From: F1-120-MAGs238 sp964484185
GTDB taxonomy: Bacteria > Planctomycetota > Phycisphaerae > Phycisphaerales > UBA1924
Reading direction: 5' to 3'
Length of the DNA stretch: 48,294 nucleotides
Assembly (NCBI GenBank): GCA_964484185.1
Contig: CAZAEQ010000034.1
Location: 1-48,294, forward strand
A program made the translations under genes and the position numbers. Positions 16,484 through 24,591 of this stretch are shown piece after piece (the stretch's first letter is position 1; the number at the start of each line of letters is the position of its first letter). The notes under the pieces were generated by a model. That model was given only the letters and a program-made list of their open reading frames with translations, was not told where the DNA came from and ran no database searches.

Positions 16484-17488
16484 ATGAATTGGAACGGTAC
16501 TGGAACATTGGTTGCATGCGTGGTTGCGATGGGTGTAGCGGGACGCGCACACGGTCAGGTGCAGGCTGGATCTCGCGTGGATGTGCAATTGAGTTCAGGC
16601 GATGTGATTCGCGGCGTGCTGGTGTCGAGCGATGACAAGGCGCATGTGATTGATCACCCGGTTTTGGGGCGTGTGACGCTTGCGGTTGAATCGGTGTCCG
16701 CGGTGATGGCAGTTGCTGATCCGGCGGTGTTGCCTGCGAAGCCGATGGAGGCGGCAGCGGAGAAGAAACCGGAAGAAAAGCCCGCAGTAGCACCGGCACC
16801 GGCGCCTTCAGCACCGGTGGATCCCGTTTCATTCTGGAGCGGATGGAAGAGCAGCGCGGAACTTGGTGTGAACGGCGCGGAGGGCAACAGCACTTCGTTG
16901 AGTGCGCGAGCGGCGATCAATACGAAGCGCGAGACGAGCAAGATGGTGACGACGGCGAACGCTTCGTATGTGTATGGATCGCAGAACTCAGATAAGAACC
17001 TTGAGCGCGGAGAAATGAACGTCCGCAATGACTGGAAGCTTGAGGGAGCCTGGCGCGTGTATGCCACTGGCAAGGGTGAGTATGACTCGTTTCAGGATTG
17101 GGATATTCGAGTCAGCGCGTTCGGCGGTGTGGCGTATGAATTTATCAAGTCTGAGAAGACGACGTTGCTGGGGCGCGTTGGTGCAGGTGCTTCGAAGGAG
17201 TTTGGATCGTCAAAGCAGCGCATTGAGCCGGAGCTCAATCTTGGTATGGATTGGGCGCGGGTGATCGATGAGCGGCAGAAGGTGTTTGCAACTGTGGATC
17301 TGTATCCGAGTCTGCACAAGACCACGGATTATCGATTGAATGTGCAGGCGGGGTATGAAGTGACCGTTGATCCGGAGAATAACTTTTCGCTCAAGCTAGG
17401 ACTTGAGGATCGGTATAACTCGAATCCGGGCGGCGATCGAAAGAAGAACGATCTGTTGTATTTTGCGAGCTTGGTAACGGGATTTTAG
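16484..17488 (+). CDS. DUF481-family outer-membrane beta-barrel protein
   Basis: A 334-residue protein with a signal peptide (MNWNGTGTLVACVVAMGVAG, then RAHG/Q). Residues 27-75 resemble a small SH3/LSM-like beta domain (VDVQLSSGDVIRGVLVSSDD). Then comes a Pro/Ala/Lys linker (about 85-115). The DUF481 barrel (about 118-334) has SAELGVNGAEGNSTS, alternating aromatic strands and the C-terminal Phe expected of outer-membrane proteins. The E. coli relative YdiY is known only as a salt- or acid-responsive protein. The function here is unknown. It converges on a zinc-ribbon membrane protein gene with a 3-bp gap. Confidence 0.88.
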   Translation: MNWNGTGTLVACVVAMGVAGRAHGQVQAGSRVDVQLSSGDVIRGVLVSSDDKAHVIDHPVLGRVTLAVESVSAVMAVADPAVLPAKPMEAAAEKKPEEKPAVAPAPAPSAPVDPVSFWSGWKSSAELGVNGAEGNSTSLSARAAINTKRETSKMVTTANASYVYGSQNSDKNLERGEMNVRNDWKLEGAWRVYATGKGEYDSFQDWDIRVSAFGGVAYEFIKSEKTTLLGRVGAGASKEFGSSKQRIEPELNLGMDWARVIDERQKVFATVDLYPSLHKTTDYRLNVQAGYEVTVDPENNFSLKLGLEDRYNSNPGGDRKKNDLLYFASLVTGF

Positions 17489-17491
17489 AGG

Positions 17492-18754
17492 TTATTCGAC
17501 GCGGATGGTTTTTGAGAATTCGTAGCGTTTGGACCAGAGGGCGGTGGGGACTGGCGCGGGTGTGCCATCGGGTTGCCATTTGAGGCGCTCATGGAACGAC
17601 GGCAAGTAGGCAAGCCAGTAGACGACGCGAACTTTGTGCTCGCCTTTTTGTGTGATGGTGATGGGTTGGACAAAGCATTCGCGGTAAGGTTTGAGAGAAT
17701 CGGGTCGCAAATCAAAACGCCATTTAGTTTCCTGTACTCGACCAATCGCAGTGTGACTCTCATCGAGGTAGTAACCCGCAAAAAAGATGGCTGGGTTGGT
17801 GCGATCGCCAGATGAAACGTTGGTCACGCGAAGTGTGGCGGAAAACGGCTCGGCGACCTTGGCGCGATCCGGGAGAAAGAGATCAGCTTGAAACCCTTCA
17901 ACAAAAAAGCGCTCGCGAAGTTCAGGTGGCATGGTGCCCGCCGCCGCAGTTTGCTCAAACCATCCGCTGCTGGGATGATTGGTATTGTCGTTCCGAAGTG
18001 ACAGAACGCGCTTTGCCATGACCGAAGTCCAATACGGACTGAGTTGGCGGGTTGCAAGTTCATCCCAGGCGAGGTGGTTGTTAGTGGGGGTGAGGTAGCT
18101 TGATGCGAAGAGGAGCGATGTGGGAAGATGGGGCGCGAGTCGCCCGATGTAAAAAATGGGGTTGAGGACCACGAGGCCTAAGAACATGAGCGCAAGTCCG
18201 ACCAAGGTGCGCTTTAAATGCCATTTCTTGCGACCCTTCTTGAGGATTCCCAGCCAGCCCTTGCCGCATTCTGGACAGCGAATCGGAGCATCGGCATCAT
18301 CAAATGTGTAGGGGTATTCACAATGCGGGCAATGCAGTGAATCGCCCACGCGGGTCAAGAGGCGAGTGCCGATGAGCATGAAGCCGATCATCATCGAGAA
18401 CTGCCACAGTGATTGAGAGAATAATCTCATGCCGCTGTTGCCGTAGCCGAGGATGAGAGTGTGTACGAGAAACCAGAGCATGCCGCCACCCATCGGCAGA
18501 AGAGATCTAAGAGTGAGCGGGACTTGAGTATCCGCTGGCGCGATCGGTCGCGGATGCGGCGGGAATTTCTTGAGCAATGTGGCAGTGACAAAGTACGCCG
18601 CGATGATGAGCGAAAGTCGAACGAAAAATTGCGTGATCGAGTAGTACTGACCGACCGCCAGAACGATGGCGATGATGATGGCGAAACTAGTGCCGAACCA
18701 GAGAAAATATCGGATCGTGTTCGGCGGCGGAGATTTGGCGGGGGCGGGCTGCAT
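17492..18754 (-). CDS. Zinc-ribbon multipass membrane protein, tandem paralog 1
   Basis: A 420-residue protein. Four membrane helices lie near 20-36, 45-61, 88-104 and 117-132. A zinc ribbon follows: C142-P-H-C145 ... C160-P-E-C163. A fifth helix lies near 183-200. The remaining ~220 residues form a soluble domain with PAIFFAGYYLDE, PYRECFVQPITIT and KVRVVYWLAYLPS, ending KRYEFSKTIRVE. I do not recognise the soluble part. It is co-linear along its length with the paralog at 18890-20158, sharing the MQPxxxxxP start, the EYPYTFD ribbon core, LNPIFYI and KRVL/IxLR. It lies 39 bp downstream of a relic of the ribBA 3' end, the same layout its paralog has after intact ribBA. Confidence 0.82.
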   Translation of the reverse strand: MQPAPAKSPPPNTIRYFLWFGTSFAIIIAIVLAVGQYYSITQFFVRLSLIIAAYFVTATLLKKFPPHPRPIAPADTQVPLTLRSLLPMGGGMLWFLVHTLILGYGNSGMRLFSQSLWQFSMMIGFMLIGTRLLTRVGDSLHCPHCEYPYTFDDADAPIRCPECGKGWLGILKKGRKKWHLKRTLVGLALMFLGLVVLNPIFYIGRLAPHLPTSLLFASSYLTPTNNHLAWDELATRQLSPYWTSVMAKRVLSLRNDNTNHPSSGWFEQTAAAGTMPPELRERFFVEGFQADLFLPDRAKVAEPFSATLRVTNVSSGDRTNPAIFFAGYYLDESHTAIGRVQETKWRFDLRPDSLKPYRECFVQPITITQKGEHKVRVVYWLAYLPSFHERLKWQPDGTPAPVPTALWSKRYEFSKTIRVE

Positions 18755-18793
18755 GGCGTTTGGCAGATGGTATCTGCAGGAGTGCTAAGAAGA

Positions 18794-18889
18794 TCAGTAC
18801 CGCAGCGGGACACGTCTGACAATTTCGAGTCCGAATGCATCGAGGCCTGGCCAGGTGCTCGGGTTTGTTGAAGGTAGCAGAGTCTCAGA
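18794..18889 (-). pseudogene. Relic of the ribBA 3' end between two paralogous genes
   Basis: Read on the minus strand directly after the stop of the paralog at 18890, these bases encode a Ser-Glu-Thr leader, then TWPGLDAFGLEIV, RRVPLRY and a TGA at 18794-18796. The last residues of the RibBA in this window read RTWPGLDAFGLEIV followed by EHVAPAN and stop. The relic's RRVPL ending is also closer to the common GLEIVERVPL end of GTP cyclohydrolase II domains. It has no start or upstream domain, so it is not a gene. It marks the edge of a tandem duplication that copied the ribBA tail together with the downstream membrane-protein gene. Confidence 0.85.
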
Positions 18890-20158
18890 TCAGTCGACGT
18901 GAATGGTTTTGGAGAATTCGTAGCGTCTGGACCAAAGGGCGCCGGGGATTGGCGCGGGGGTTCCATCGCGGAGCCATTTGAGTTGTTCGCTGTGTTGCGG
19001 CTGGTAGATGAGCCAGTAGACGACGCGGATTGTTGTGTCGCCTTTTTTGGTGATGGTGATGGGTTGTTCAAAACAGTCGCGGTAGGGTTTGAGGAAGTCC
19101 GGGTTGAGCTTGAAAGTCCACTGGGTTTCATCGAGGCGGCCGAGAGGAGTCTTATTGTCGTCGAGGTAGTAGCCAGCGAAAAGGATGCCACCAGTCTCGG
19201 TTGAACCGAAGTTCGCGTGTGACACACGAAGCGCAGCGGTAAATGGTTCGCCAGCTTTGATGCGATTTGGGAGGACGAGGTCGGCCCGGAAGCCACGGTC
19301 GTGGAATCTGTCAACGAGTTCCTGCGGAATTGCACCAGTTGATGCAACTGCTTCGAACCAGCGGCTGCTGGTTTCGGTTGTCTTGTGCTCGCGGAGACCG
19401 ATGACTCGCTTGGCCATCAGGGAAGTCCAGAAGGGGTTGAGCTTGCGACTGGCGAGTTCGTCCCAGGCGTTGTGGGCAATAGAGGGAGTGAGGTAGCTTG
19501 AGGTGTAGAGCAGTGGAGTTGGAAGATAGCGGGCGAGCCAACTTATATAGAAGATGGGGTTCAGAATTACGATTGCGAAGAAGATGATCGCGATTCCGAT
19601 GAAGACGTTTTTCAGTGAGCGTTTCTTGCGGCCGGTCTTGAGTTTGCCGAGCCAGTCTGTGCCGCATTCCGGGCAGCGCGTGAGAGAGTCGGTGCTTGAT
19701 TCGGAGTCGAAGGTGTATGGATATTCGCAATTCGGGCAATGGCGCGAGTCACCAACGCGGCGCATGACACCTGCGCCGATGACCATGAATCCGATCATCA
19801 TTGGGAATTGCCAGATCATTGCTGACATCAGGTGCATGCCGCCAAGGCCGTATGTGAGGATGAGAAAAGTGGAAAACACCCAGAGCCAAGGAATGCAAAG
19901 AGGCAGCACTGAGGCATACGAAAGCGTAATGGGCGCTATTCCAAAAGAAGTCGAACGCGGTTGAGGCGGGAATTTGCGAAGCAATGCGGCGGCGAGAAAA
20001 TACAGGGCGATGAGGAGCATCGCACGAACTAAGAGTTGAGTGATGGAATAGAACTGGGCAACGGTCAGGACGATGGCGACTATGACGGCAAGACCGGTGC
20101 CGAGTCTCATGCCGTAGCGGGCAAAGGTTGTAGTAGATGGGTTGGTGGTGGGCTGCAT
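18890..20158 (-). CDS. Zinc-ribbon multipass membrane protein, tandem paralog 2
   Basis: A 422-residue protein with the same architecture as the gene at 17492-18754: helices near 20-36, 44-60, 84-104 and 115-131, a zinc ribbon C141-P-N-C144 ... C162-P-E-C165, a fifth helix near 184-202, then a ~220-residue soluble domain. Conserved blocks are HCPxCEYPYTFD, RCPECG, GYYLDDNKTPLGR and KRYEFSKT at the C-terminus. It starts 41 bp after the ribBA stop codon on the same strand, so it is likely co-transcribed with ribBA. Function unknown; a role linked to riboflavin is only a guess from position. Confidence 0.82.
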   Translation of the reverse strand: MQPTTNPSTTTFARYGMRLGTGLAVIVAIVLTVAQFYSITQLLVRAMLLIALYFLAAALLRKFPPQPRSTSFGIAPITLSYASVLPLCIPWLWVFSTFLILTYGLGGMHLMSAMIWQFPMMIGFMVIGAGVMRRVGDSRHCPNCEYPYTFDSESSTDSLTRCPECGTDWLGKLKTGRKKRSLKNVFIGIAIIFFAIVILNPIFYISWLARYLPTPLLYTSSYLTPSIAHNAWDELASRKLNPFWTSLMAKRVIGLREHKTTETSSRWFEAVASTGAIPQELVDRFHDRGFRADLVLPNRIKAGEPFTAALRVSHANFGSTETGGILFAGYYLDDNKTPLGRLDETQWTFKLNPDFLKPYRDCFEQPITITKKGDTTIRVVYWLIYQPQHSEQLKWLRDGTPAPIPGALWSRRYEFSKTIHVD

Positions 20159-20199
20159 AGGAAGAGCCAGAGCGTATCGGGCTCAATCCATCGAGCGAT

Positions 20200-21441
20200 T
20201 CAGTTTGCAGGTGCGACGTGTTCGACGATTTCAAGGCCGAAGGCATCGAGACCGGGCCATGTGCGTTTTGATGTGGATATGAGTTTGAGGTGGCGGAGGC
20301 CAAGGTTGCGGAGGATCTGACTGCCGACGCCGAATTCACGCTGCGACATTGGTTGGTTGGCGGCGGAACTGCTCGTGAGTTTTGGGTTGTCGGGGTTATC
20401 TGTTTTTGCGGGCACAATGTCGGGCGTGCGGATGGATTGGAGAACGCCTTCGAAGTCGCCGCTGGCGGCATCGCCTTGGGTGCGCAGATAGACGATCGCG
20501 CCGCGGCCGGCTTTCTGGATCATTTTCATGCTGGCGCGGAGAGTCTGGCCGCTGGGGCCGGAGGATGATGAGGTGATGTCGCCGAAGACATCGCCGAGCA
20601 AATGGCGGCGGTGCATTCGGACGAGGACTGGGTCGATCGTGTCGGGGGAGTGATCGAGCGCGAGGCCCTGGTCGCTTCCGGTGGCGCCGATGTCGCCGGT
20701 GGTGAGGACGAGGTGGGGGAGTGGATCGACGACGCTCTGGAACGCGAAGGCGCGGAACTCGCCGAGGTCGGTCTTGAGGATGCGACCTTCAAAGGGCTCG
20801 AGGCGCTTGACAAGAGTTTCGCGGGCGAGGCGGTGCTCGATGATTTGTGCGACTGAGCAGATTTTGAGATTGTGTTTTTTGGCGAAGATGATGAGATCGG
20901 GGACGCGAGCCATTTCGCCATCGGGCTTCATGATTTCAATGATGACGGCGGCGGGCTTGAGATGTGCGAGGCGGCAGAGATCGACGGAGCCTTCGGTCTG
21001 GCCGGTGCGGACAAGTGTGCCGCCGGTGCGGGAGCGGAGCGGGTTGATGTGGCCGGGGCGGAGGAAATCGGCGGGGCCGAATTGCGGATCGATGGCCATC
21101 TGGATGCATTTGGCGCGTTCTTTGGAAGAGACGCCGGTGGTGCCGCCGTATTTGGGATGGAGGTCGATGGAGACGGTGAAAGCTGTGCCGCGGGTTGTGG
21201 TGTTTATTGCGGATTGGGGGTGGAGTTCGAGACGGTCGCATTCGTCTTCGGGGAGGGAGAGGCAGAGGTAGCCAAGCGCTTGCTGGAGCATGAAGGTGAT
21301 GGAGTCGGGCGTAGCGAATTCGGCAGCGAGGACGAGGTCTCCTTCGTTCTCGCGATTTTCATCATCGGTGAGGATGACCATTTTGCCTGCGCGGAGATCG
21401 GCGAGGCAGTCTTCGATGGAGGAGAAGGGGGAGTTTGACAT
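20200..21441 (-). CDS. ribB: RibBA-type protein: DHBP synthase with a degenerate GTP cyclohydrolase II half
   Basis: The start at 21441 gives MSNSPFSSIEDCLADLRAGK, the expected RibB N-terminus, for 413 residues; the longer open frame upstream is unlike any family member. The RibB half (1-205) makes 3,4-dihydroxy-2-butanone 4-phosphate from ribulose 5-phosphate in riboflavin synthesis. It keeps ENEGD (31-35), TTGVSSKERA and RPGH (128-131), but the metal-ligand His of the GHTE motif (E. coli H153) is Gln148 (GQTE). The RibA half (206-413) keeps only the ends. The zinc motif HSEC...RCDCG is replaced by HRRH...SSSSGPSG with no cysteines, and the catalytic Tyr region is missing. GTP cyclohydrolase II activity is therefore not expected. 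An intact ribA must lie elsewhere. Confidence 0.9.
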   Translation of the reverse strand: MSNSPFSSIEDCLADLRAGKMVILTDDENRENEGDLVLAAEFATPDSITFMLQQALGYLCLSLPEDECDRLELHPQSAINTTTRGTAFTVSIDLHPKYGGTTGVSSKERAKCIQMAIDPQFGPADFLRPGHINPLRSRTGGTLVRTGQTEGSVDLCRLAHLKPAAVIIEIMKPDGEMARVPDLIIFAKKHNLKICSVAQIIEHRLARETLVKRLEPFEGRILKTDLGEFRAFAFQSVVDPLPHLVLTTGDIGATGSDQGLALDHSPDTIDPVLVRMHRRHLLGDVFGDITSSSSGPSGQTLRASMKMIQKAGRGAIVYLRTQGDAASGDFEGVLQSIRTPDIVPAKTDNPDNPKLTSSSAANQPMSQREFGVGSQILRNLGLRHLKLISTSKRTWPGLDAFGLEIVEHVAPAN

Positions 21442-21546
21442 GGCGGGGGTATCCTTGGATGGCAAAAGTGAGGATGCGTGGGTGAGTTGTGGGTTTGAGT
21501 GGGGCTTGGAGCGTTCGTTGGGCCGCAGATGGGGGAGAGAAACCCG

Positions 21547-22188
21547 ATGGCAAAAGTTGCAAAAAAGAGCGAGAAAAAGGTGAGTAGGAAAAAGGTTGTG
21601 GCCAAGACGAGCAGCGCAGAGGGCAAGGGGTACGCCCGAGTTAGCGACGCTGCGGTTTTGAAGGCGACGGGGAAGAACTGGGAAGAGTGGCTGGCGGTGC
21701 TGGATAAGTTTGATGTGGGGAAGAATGGGCACGCGGCGGCGGCGGAGTTTTTGAGCGAGAAGAAGAAGGTGAAGCCGTGGTGGAGTCAGATGGTGGTGGT
21801 GGGGTATGAGCAGGCTCGGGGGTTGCGGAAGGAGCACGAGACGCCGAAGGGGTTTTCGGCGAGCGCGAGCAAGACATTTGCGGCGGAATATGCGCGAGTG
21901 TGGGAGTATTGGTTGACTGATGCGCTGCGGACGCGGTGGATCGGTGCAGGAAGTGAAGTGAAGGCGGGCAGGACTGGGCGATCGATGACGCTGAAGTCGA
22001 AGGATGGGAAGAAGGTTTCGGTCTGGTTTGTTGACAAGCCCGGCAAGTCAGGAGCGGCCAAGTGCCTGGTATCGGTTCAGCAAAATGGCTTGCGTACTGA
22101 AGAAGAAGTGCAGAATGTCAAGAGTATTTGGAAGAGTTTGCTGGGAAAACTAGAGGCTGAACTGGCGAAGAACGCAAAGCAGAAGTGA
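21547..22188 (+). CDS. DUF4287 protein with SRPBCC-like C-terminal part
   Basis: ATG 21547 is supported by GGGGGAG at 21531-21537; the frame is open to 21499 without a better start. The 213-residue product has a Lys-rich start (AKVAKKSEKKVSRKK). A DUF4287-type segment follows (about 40-95, NWEEWLAVLDKFD then KPWWSQMVVVGYEQARGLR). The C-terminal ~110 residues (FSASASKTF ... WIGAGSEVKAG ... GLRTEEEVQNVKSIW) resemble an SRPBCC/AHSA1-like fold. The activity is unknown. It is divergent from ribBA (105-bp gap). The livH frame begins only 9 bp downstream, so it may be the first gene of that unit. Confidence 0.78.
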   Translation: MAKVAKKSEKKVSRKKVVAKTSSAEGKGYARVSDAAVLKATGKNWEEWLAVLDKFDVGKNGHAAAAEFLSEKKKVKPWWSQMVVVGYEQARGLRKEHETPKGFSASASKTFAAEYARVWEYWLTDALRTRWIGAGSEVKAGRTGRSMTLKSKDGKKVSVWFVDKPGKSGAAKCLVSVQQNGLRTEEEVQNVKSIWKSLLGKLEAELAKNAKQK

Positions 22189-22197
22189 TGTCTGGAT

Positions 22198-23217
22198 TTG
22201 GCGCGTGGAGTCCCGATATTTGCTATCATCCGGGCCTTGTTTGAAACCTTTCTCCAAGCACTGTTTAATGGACTCGCCGTGGGGAGCCTGTACGCGCTGA
22301 TCGCGCTGGGCTACACCATGGTGTATGGCATTTTGAAGTTCATCAATTTTGCGCACTCGGATGTGTTCGTGCTGGGTGCGTGGATCAGTTATGAGATTTC
22401 GAAGAAGGCGGGCTGGGTTGGGACTGAGGGCGCGCCGTGGTATGCAGGGTTGTTTGTCCTGGTGACTTCGATGTTCGCCTGTGCTGTCATCGGGTTCACG
22501 ATCGAGCGGCTGGCGTATAAGCCGCTGCGGAAGGCGCCGCGACTGAATGTGTTGATCACGGCGATTGGCGTATCGCTGTTTCTGCAGAATGTCGGGCAGC
22601 TGGATTTCCTGTTTGGCACGCGGCCGCAGGGGATGCCGGTTTTGCTTCGCGACAGTGTGGTGGCATCGATTGGTGGTTCGGCGGAGGTGCTCGCGGCGGA
22701 TGGATCAGTCAAGGTTGCCGCTGTGCCGCCCGTGATTGTCCGACTCGTTGATGTGATCGGGGCCGGTACTGCGATTGTGTTGATGTTTGCACTTGATTTT
22801 CTTGTCTTTCACACGCGGCTGGGTCGGGCCATGCGGGCGGTCAGTCATAATCCGGCAAACGCGAGTCTGATGGGTGTGAATGTTGATCGGGTGATCTCGA
22901 TTACGTTTATCATCGGCGCTGCGCTCGCGGCGGCGGCAGGGTTCCTCTATAGCCAGAAGTACAACGGACTGAATCAGCCGGCGGCGGCGGGGTGGGTGCT
23001 GCTGGGGCTCAAGGCATTCGTCGCGGCGGTCGTGGGTGGAATCGGGAATATTCGCGGGGCGATGCTCGGCGGTATTTTGATTGGCCTGCTTGAGTTTCTT
23101 GGCGTGACGTACTTTGGCGCGCAGTTGCGCGATGTGTATGTGTTTGCAATTCTGATCATCGTCCTGCTGGTCCGTCCCGGCGGCCTGCTTGGCAAAGCCA
23201 CAATTGAGAAGGTGTAA
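22198..23217 (+). CDS. livH: Branched-chain amino-acid ABC transporter permease LivH-like
   Basis: A 339-residue inner-membrane permease. Family features are NGLAVGSLYALIALGYTMVYG, ILKFINFAHSDVFVLGAWIS, GRAMRAVSHNPANASLMGVN (EAA-like coupling loop) and the C-terminal RPGGLLGK. It has about eight membrane segments. It carries an extra loop near residues 140-180. No ATG lies near the expected N-terminus: TTG 22198 is the most upstream start and TTG 22237 an alternative. With LivM it forms the membrane channel of a HAAT-family importer for branched-chain amino acids, or possibly urea or amides. livM follows after 6 bp. Confidence 0.92.
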   Translation: MARGVPIFAIIRALFETFLQALFNGLAVGSLYALIALGYTMVYGILKFINFAHSDVFVLGAWISYEISKKAGWVGTEGAPWYAGLFVLVTSMFACAVIGFTIERLAYKPLRKAPRLNVLITAIGVSLFLQNVGQLDFLFGTRPQGMPVLLRDSVVASIGGSAEVLAADGSVKVAAVPPVIVRLVDVIGAGTAIVLMFALDFLVFHTRLGRAMRAVSHNPANASLMGVNVDRVISITFIIGAALAAAAGFLYSQKYNGLNQPAAAGWVLLGLKAFVAAVVGGIGNIRGAMLGGILIGLLEFLGVTYFGAQLRDVYVFAILIIVLLVRPGGLLGKATIEKV

Positions 23218-23223
23218 ACGCGA

Positions 23224-24591
23224 GTGACAGGTGCTGCATCCAACTCCAAGACTGCATTGAAGGTGCCCACGGCAGCAGGCGGTCTGGTGCGCGCGTGGCT
23301 GCCGGTGTTCGGGCTCATTGTCGCGGCGATGATCGTGCAGATTTTTGTGAAGCCACTGCTGGGCGATTTCTTTGCGAAGGTCTTGCTGGATATTGGCATC
23401 AACGTTGTGTTGGCTGTTTCGCTGACCATGGTCAACGGGTTCACCGGTCAGTTTTCGATGGGGCACGCGGCGTTTATGGCGGTGGGTGGATATTCCGCCG
23501 CCACGATTGTGTATTACGGCAGTTTCCGGATATTTGGCGATGCCCAGATGGCGGGCGGGCTTCTTTCGAGTATGACAGTTGATCCTGATGCTTCGGTGTG
23601 GTCGAAGCCGTGGCTGACGATGGCGGATGGGTTGTTTCTGATTTCGATTCTGGCCGGTGGTGTGGTGAGTGCGGCGGCGGGTTATGTCGTCGGATTGCCG
23701 TCGCTGCGGCTCAAGGGCGATTATCTTGCGATTGTGTCGCTGGGCTTCGGGGAAATTGTTCGCGTGTTGATTCAGGCGCTGACGAGTGATGCGCTGTACG
23801 ACGCGGAAGAAATTGCGAATACCCCGTGGTATCAGTTTCCCAAGTACATCGGTGCATCGCTGGGTTTCTCTGGCTTGCCATTTTACAGTTCGCTGTTCTG
23901 GTCATTGGGGCTTGCTGGTCTGACCATGTTGTTTGCGATTCGGTTGAAGCGATCGACTTTCGGCAGGGCGTTTCTCTCGGTGCGAGAGGATGAAATCGCG
24001 GCGGAAGCGATGGGGATCAATACCACCAAGTTCAAGATTCGCGCGTTTGTGATTGCTGCATTCTTTGCGGGCATGGCCGGAGCGTTGTTTGCACACACAT
24101 CAGGCGTTCAATTGAATGCTGGAGAACTGGGATTCCAGAAGTCGTTTGACATCATCATCATGGTGGTGCTGGGCGGATTGGGATCGATTTCTGGTGCGGC
24201 GATTGCCGCGGTGATTTTGACGATCTTGCCGGAACTGCTGCGTAACCCGGCATTCCTTGTTCAGGGATATTGGGTTTCGATTCCGTTTGTGATTGCTGGA
24301 GCGGTGTTGATGGTGCTTTCGAAACGCGCCAAGGCCGAGACTGCGGTTCCCAAGTTCTTGCTGACGATCGGCGGCGTGCTCATTCTGCTGGCGACTGCAG
24401 CTCTGGTTGCGAAACGTTTTGATGTTGATCTGGGCCGCTATCGAATGATCTTCTATGCACTCGCACTGATCATCATGATGATCGTGCGGCCTCAGGGATT
24501 GCTTTCGATCAACGAAATCTGGGATCGTTCGCTGTGGCATAGTTTCCTGGTGTGGGTGAAGGCGATCGCGCGTTCAGGAGGGAAGTCATGA
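23224..24591 (+). CDS. livM: Branched-chain amino-acid ABC transporter permease LivM-like
   Basis: A 455-residue permease with GTG start 23224. Characteristic blocks are NVVLAVSLTMVNGFTGQFSMGHAAF, LPSLRLKGDYLAIVSLGFGEIVRVL, FGRAFLSVREDEIAAEAMGIN and the C-terminal IVRPQGLLS. It is longer than the usual 320-430 residues, partly from an N-terminal Ala/Thr tail and a loop near 100-135 (GDAQMAGGLLSSMTVDPDAS). It pairs with LivH in the membrane. Its last codons overlap the livG start by 4 bp (ATGA), typical of translational coupling in a liv operon. Confidence 0.93.
   Translation: MTGAASNSKTALKVPTAAGGLVRAWLPVFGLIVAAMIVQIFVKPLLGDFFAKVLLDIGINVVLAVSLTMVNGFTGQFSMGHAAFMAVGGYSAATIVYYGSFRIFGDAQMAGGLLSSMTVDPDASVWSKPWLTMADGLFLISILAGGVVSAAAGYVVGLPSLRLKGDYLAIVSLGFGEIVRVLIQALTSDALYDAEEIANTPWYQFPKYIGASLGFSGLPFYSSLFWSLGLAGLTMLFAIRLKRSTFGRAFLSVREDEIAAEAMGINTTKFKIRAFVIAAFFAGMAGALFAHTSGVQLNAGELGFQKSFDIIIMVVLGGLGSISGAAIAAVILTILPELLRNPAFLVQGYWVSIPFVIAGAVLMVLSKRAKAETAVPKFLLTIGGVLILLATAALVAKRFDVDLGRYRMIFYALALIIMMIVRPQGLLSINEIWDRSLWHSFLVWVKAIARSGGKS

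Noticed and set aside
21442..21546. Possible FMN riboswitch upstream of ribBA
   Set aside because: The 105-bp divergent gap is too short for an FMN aptamer plus promoter, and the conserved RFN blocks are not visible.
21442..21837. N-terminal extension of RibBA to 21837
   Set aside because: The extra 132 residues are Pro/His/Leu-rich and unlike any RibB; MSNSPFSSIEDCL at 21441 is the family N-terminus, and the extension overlaps the divergent DUF4287 gene.
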